From Sedimentisphaerales bacterium (lineage in GTDB: Bacteria > Planctomycetota > Phycisphaerae > Sedimentisphaerales > SG8-4): 15,845 bases of DNA. Numbering within the stretch: the stretch's first letter is position 1; the number at the start of each line of letters is the position of its first letter. The translations under genes were made by a program, and so were the position numbers. The stretch spans positions 1-15,845 of the forward strand of contig JAFGJR010000037.1 in assembly GCA_016928975.1 (NCBI GenBank). The letters are read 5' to 3'. Below are positions 13,801-15,845 of this stretch, in pieces. A model generated the notes under the pieces. The model made no database searches. It worked only from the letters and a program-made list of their open reading frames with translations, and had not been told where the DNA came from.

Positions 13801-15019
13801 AGTCCACGCCCGGCGATGCGTCGCTGTTCGCCAGCAGCTCGTTGATCACGAGGCGCGCGCGGGGATCTCCACCGGCGCTTGTCGGCTCCACCACTGCCCT
13901 CAGGACCGGGGCAGCCAGGGCGTCCGAGCTGCCGGACATGGATTGGTTATGGGCCTGGATGGCGAGGACATTCGTACCGGCTACGAGGAGGCTTCTGTGG
14001 CTCGTCAGGTCGAGGTTGAACGCCTCGTAGTCGCTCGCGGAGTCGGCCGCCGCACTGAATGCCGGCGGATCGCCGGACAGACCACCGGAATCGCCCACTC
14101 GCGTGCCGTTGAGGTACAGCACGAAGGCGTCGTCGTAGTGGACCTCGGCGATAATCTGGGAGAATGAGGCGATCTCGGCGTCGGCGAGCGTAAACGGCAG
14201 GCGGGCGTACACGGAGATGTAGTTGCCAGCCATGTCGTTCAGTTGGGTGTTGATGTATTGCAGCTCGTTGTCCTGGTTGCTGTACCCGTAGCCATTCGGG
14301 CCTTCGAGCCACTCCGTCTTCGTCGGATCGTCGACGAAGTCCCGCTGTGTCCAGGCGATGGCGGCCTTGCCGCCGCTGGGCGATGGTTCCTCGGTGCCCT
14401 TGAAATATCGGCCGGGAGAGCCGATGTCGATCAGGGTCACCTGGGTGGGGCCCTCCGGCTGGACCTGGACCTGGTCGGCGGTGCCGGGCGTGCCGCCGAT
14501 CCCTGTGCTGGCAGACCAGGAAGAAGCCTCTTCAAGGTCGCCGCTGAGTCTCGTGAGGACCAGGGAGTGTCCCGTGCCGTCGGGCGAGACCGGCCAGGGG
14601 GCGTCGTCGTCATAACGCAGCGTCAGAACGATCCCGCCGTTGGCGTTGCTCAGGTCGATTCGCTCGCCGTCGTTGTTGAGCCGGCCGGTGTACGGGCCGA
14701 CCACGTTGGTGATTCCGTAGGCTGCCTTGACGGCGTTTGGGTCGTACGCGATCACGAGGTACTGCTTGGGACCGAGCAGCGTATTGGGCTCGAAGACGCA
14801 TTCAATCCCGTTGGTGAATGCCCAGTTGCCAAGCTCCTCCGAGACAGCCCTCTCATTGTACAACTCGATGAATTCAAGCGTCTCATCCTGGGTGATCGCG
14901 TCCTCCACCGGGTGGTACATGATCTCGCTGACCACCAGCGCCAGGCCGGGCCGGGCCGGTCCCAGCGCCACCAAGCAGGCAATCACCGATAGACAATACC
15001 AGCGACGTTGGCCTCTCAT
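10877..15019 (-). CDS. large secreted lamin-tail and CotH-kinase domain protein
   Basis: A 1380-residue secreted protein. The ATG at 15019 is preferred because AGAAAGGA lies about 9 nt upstream and residues 1-27 (RRWYCLSVIACLVALGPARPGLA) form a signal peptide; the frame extends 20 codons further to 15079. Domains: lamin-tail fold at about 27-140 (SEIMYHP...EFIELYN), a middle beta-sandwich, second lamin-tail at about 390-500 (VINELLANSD...DWIELYNPG), third at about 530-660 (IHEIMYN...EYIELHN), a jelly-roll carbohydrate-binding-like module (about 715-810), an Ig-like module (about 860-960), and a C-terminal CotH domain (about 980-1365). The CotH active-site motifs are present: GDWDSYG (D1233, D1235) and PWDIDFAFG (D1262, D1264). 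CotH proteins are kinase-fold enzymes shown in Bacillus to phosphorylate spore-coat proteins; this fusion is common in planctomycetes and is of unknown substrate, probably extracellular or cell-wall. Confidence 0.88.
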   Translation of the reverse strand: MRGQRRWYCLSVIACLVALGPARPGLALVVSEIMYHPVEDAITQDETLEFIELYNERAVSEELGNWAFTNGIECVFEPNTLLGPKQYLVIAYDPNAVKAAYGITNVVGPYTGRLNNDGERIDLSNANGGIVLTLRYDDDAPWPVSPDGTGHSLVLTRLSGDLEEASSWSASTGIGGTPGTADQVQVQPEGPTQVTLIDIGSPGRYFKGTEEPSPSGGKAAIAWTQRDFVDDPTKTEWLEGPNGYGYSNQDNELQYINTQLNDMAGNYISVYARLPFTLADAEIASFSQIIAEVHYDDAFVLYLNGTRVGDSGGLSGDPPAFSAAADSASDYEAFNLDLTSHRSLLVAGTNVLAIQAHNQSMSGSSDALAAPVLRAVVEPTSAGGDPRARLVINELLANSDASPGVDWIELYNPGPVSVDLGSLYLSDNRLNLLQYKLPAGTLKPGEFKAYSQGTGSSSLPFGLDFSGETVYLTAASTEARQRPLRVLDAVRYGVMPPDVTFGRYPNGSPYLTCLSSATRGAANAKPLVHDIVIHEIMYNHAMREDSYEYIELHNRGTKSVSLADWAFTDGIEYTFGSNAVMQPGSYLVVAKDPVFLAALYNNLTIGMNLVGPYVGTLDNHSERIRLCLPFKANDPQTGKLKTYLSTADEVTYYDGGRWPKWADGLGASLELRDPRSNNDAPDAWADSDESAKTTWKQFSYSIYSGDAKYTHDNVTIFDLMMLTAGEILLDDLQLTINSSSRLTNGGFESGESSWRILGNHIRSFVTTEDRHTGSRSLHVIATGHGDPGANRINQSISSTNAGNVIFSGWARWLRGSRFLLLRTTRETSPVHPPRPSNAFELQMPLNLGSPGRQNTAFVANRGPDILEIHHTPVVPRANEPIVVTARVIDNDGVSAVTLYYRSEGTTAFSNTGMLDNGSGEDEVSGDGIYTAVIPGASTNTMRAFYIEASDGSATTRFPTKLEPSADVPDRTCLIRVGDTTVTSKLAVYRIWMSDAVINAFRSRANLSNELLDCTFVYNDSDVYYNCGIRFRGSPFIRSGFGRDPRDRYAYRIEFDPDQRFHTKEEINLDNTEGNNRGPLQERVAYWFYAQMGLQYSRQEWVRLVINGRHYSNFDDVQKNDGDYVNAWFPGNDEGYLHKIDDYFEFNADGTQHSGERADEGLLYNAQHPLIPETYRWHFEKRSHPEDDNWQHLFDLAVAMNTPTSDGRYPQLIEAQFDPVHFTKVLAIRHAVGDWDSYGYRRGKNNVFYYALPEGKWYLVPWDIDFAFGAGDGANTSVFSVAGHFPEVNAFLNYSRYRQLYGKAFEELLAGPWQTSYGTDNPPTAFDRYIDENAGVLIAEGLGDGRRDQIKNYVLSRRAAILSQIPSIPPDEPPKPPVPPR

Positions 15020-15177
15020 CGTTGTTCGGTCCTTTCTCCGCTTGCTTGGCCCCATCCTGCCACTGTTCGTAACCCTCATCCAGTCCTACAGTTACGCGAT
15101 CCAAGGCCCTCCTGCCGGTGGCAGGTCAGCCGGCTCCGGCGCGCCTGGTCCGTGGATCAGACGCTCGCCCAACGTGC

Positions 15178-15186
15178 ATTATACCA
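15178..15186 (-). promoter_or_regulatory. extended -10 promoter of the CotH gene
   Basis: On the minus strand TGG immediately precedes a perfect TATAAT (15183-15178), the extended -10 form that needs little or no -35 match; none of the sequence 16-19 nt upstream is a good -35. The CotH ATG is about 160 nt downstream, giving a long leader. Confidence 0.5.
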
Positions 15187-15277
15187 TGTTCGCCCCGATT
15201 CCTGCACAAATCTGGAGCATTTTGCCTGCGTGCCTTCTCCGCCACAGAGTCTCGTGACAGGGGGTGTATCCGGCGGT

Positions 15278-15298
15278 GGCTGGGTGTGAGACCCAGCC
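15278..15298. other. perfect 8-bp hairpin
   Basis: GGCTGGGT (15278-15285) and ACCCAGCC (15291-15298) form a perfect 8-bp GC-rich stem with a 5-nt loop. No T-run follows on either strand, so it is not a classic intrinsic terminator, though it lies just downstream of the minus-strand ORF ending at 15351 and could act as a transcript end or RNA-stabilising element. Confidence 0.45.
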
Positions 15299-15350
15299 CT
15301 CCTGCGCGCGGTTCAAGAAGCATTGAGGACAGCACGTGCCGGGCCCGTGG

Positions 15351-15728
15351 TCACACCGGGTCCACGGGACGAGAAGACGCCTGTTCCGGCGATTCCCGTT
15401 TCTCGCTTCGGGCCTGCGTCGATGGTTCCGGAACCGGAGCCTCTGGCTCGGTGCCGGTTGTTGCCACAGACTCAGCGTCCTGCGCGGTGATGACGCGGTC
15501 TTGGAGGGCTGGTCGTGCCCCTTTGAAGGCTCGGCGGCGAGAGGCTTTGACGCGGGGATAGAGGACCCAGCCTACGTGCTCGCGGCTGTCACCACATCCA
15601 CAGGAGTCCGTATGGGCCTGCTCCTTCGAGTGGGTTGACGGAGGTTCCACGATGGGATCCGGGTTTCGGTATGCCCCGGGCAGTCGGCCCGGATTGGATA
15701 GCTGGCGGGTCTTCAGTGGGTATGCCAT
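15351..15728 (-). CDS. small hypothetical protein, Pro-rich C-terminus
   Basis: An unrecognised 125-residue ORF. ATG at 15728 is chosen because GAGGG lies 8 nt upstream; a GTG at 15788 would extend the frame but overlaps the preceding gene. It follows the stop of the partial gene (15752-15754) by 23 nt on the same strand, consistent with an operon. The protein is hydrophilic, with a basic middle (YPRVKASRRRAFKG), a CGC cluster, and an acidic, Pro-rich, probably disordered tail (TGTEPEAPVPEPS). No signal peptide or membrane helix. Codon third positions are mostly G or C like real genes here, but the GC-rich background also makes chance ORFs of this size common, so the call is tentative. Confidence 0.4.
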   Translation of the reverse strand: MAYPLKTRQLSNPGRLPGAYRNPDPIVEPPSTHSKEQAHTDSCGCGDSREHVGWVLYPRVKASRRRAFKGARPALQDRVITAQDAESVATTGTEPEAPVPEPSTQARSEKRESPEQASSRPVDPV

Positions 15729-15751
15729 GGCAGTAGCCCTCGTGAGAATCG

Positions 15752-15845
15752 CTATGGGATCTCGATGCCTTCGAAGCAGAGACGGCACTCAATCTTCTCC
15801 GTCCGCCTGGCGACGTCGCCGGGGATCGGCTGTCGTACGATGTCC
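15752..15845 (-). CDS. C-terminal fragment of a gene running off the window
   Basis: The minus strand is open from the window edge to a TAG at 15752-15754, about 30 codons, ending RTEKIECRLCFEGIEIP. The CRLC element is a CxxC pair that could be half of a zinc-binding site, but the rest of the protein is outside the window and I cannot assign it. That the frame is open to the edge and directly precedes another ORF on the same strand is the only support; a short open stretch could be chance. Confidence 0.4.
   Translation of the reverse strand, partial: DIVRQPIPGDVARRTEKIECRLCFEGIEIP

Larger units (their letters stand above)
15020..15350. other. upstream region of the CotH gene
   Basis: About 330 bp between the CotH start and the small ORF upstream on the same strand. 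It contains the extended -10 promoter at 15178-15186 and a strong hairpin at 15278-15298. No coding frame has a ribosome-binding site or recognisable product on either strand. Confidence 0.6.

Noticed and set aside
13160..14167. 335-codon plus-strand open frame, and others at 10874-11713, 11738-12499 and 14243-14992
   Set aside because: All are antisense to the single long CotH/lamin-tail gene, which has clear domains and a signal peptide.
1..15845. tRNA, rRNA, CRISPR array or insertion sequence
   Set aside because: No cloverleaf, repeat-spacer array, transposase or terminal inverted repeats could be found by reading both strands.

Overview
The window is GC-rich DNA from a Gram-negative-type bacterium, most likely a planctomycete (Planctomycetota, perhaps Phycisphaerae-like). 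This lineage call is an inference from gene types: a very large secreted lamin-tail/CotH protein, a pseudopilin of the GFTIIELLVV type inside an unrelated operon, and signal-peptide proteins rich in beta structure. No rRNA, tRNA, CRISPR array or transposase was seen.

Layout. Positions 1-291 hold a minus-strand intrinsic terminator and a second compound hairpin. A small cupin gene (292-663, minus) and a His-rich TauE/NicO-like membrane transporter (827-1546, plus) diverge from overlapping promoters. Next comes a Type II restriction-modification pair: a PD-(D/E)XK-type endonuclease (1846-2772) directly followed by a DNA methyltransferase (2773-4371). Facing it is nikR (4429-4842, minus), with all four nickel ligands intact. 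Divergent from nikR runs a tight five-gene plus-strand cluster (5049-9197): a secreted beta-rich protein, a pseudopilin, a ZnuA/TroA-like lipoprotein, a ZnuC-like ATPase and a ZnuB-like permease. A yifB/comM-type AAA ATPase gene follows (9344-10873), converging on a 1380-residue secreted lamin-tail/CotH protein (10877-15019, minus). The right end carries a small unrecognised ORF (15351-15728, minus) and the C-terminus of another gene running off the window (15752-15845, minus).

How the genes may work together. NikR, the His-rich NicO-like protein and the cation ABC transporter suggest a transition-metal (nickel, cobalt or zinc) homeostasis locus into which a restriction-modification cassette has probably been inserted. 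The nikR/transporter intergenic region has a well-formed nikR promoter overlapping a GTAT...ATAC inverted repeat, and on the other side two copies of a 28-bp direct repeat (38-bp period) placed on the predicted transporter promoter and just downstream. The most novel-looking feature is the operon itself: a metal-uptake ABC system whose first two genes encode an exported beta-rich protein and a pseudopilin, possibly a surface or periplasmic metal-capture apparatus. The regulatory and functional links are inference; the gene order and motifs are read directly.
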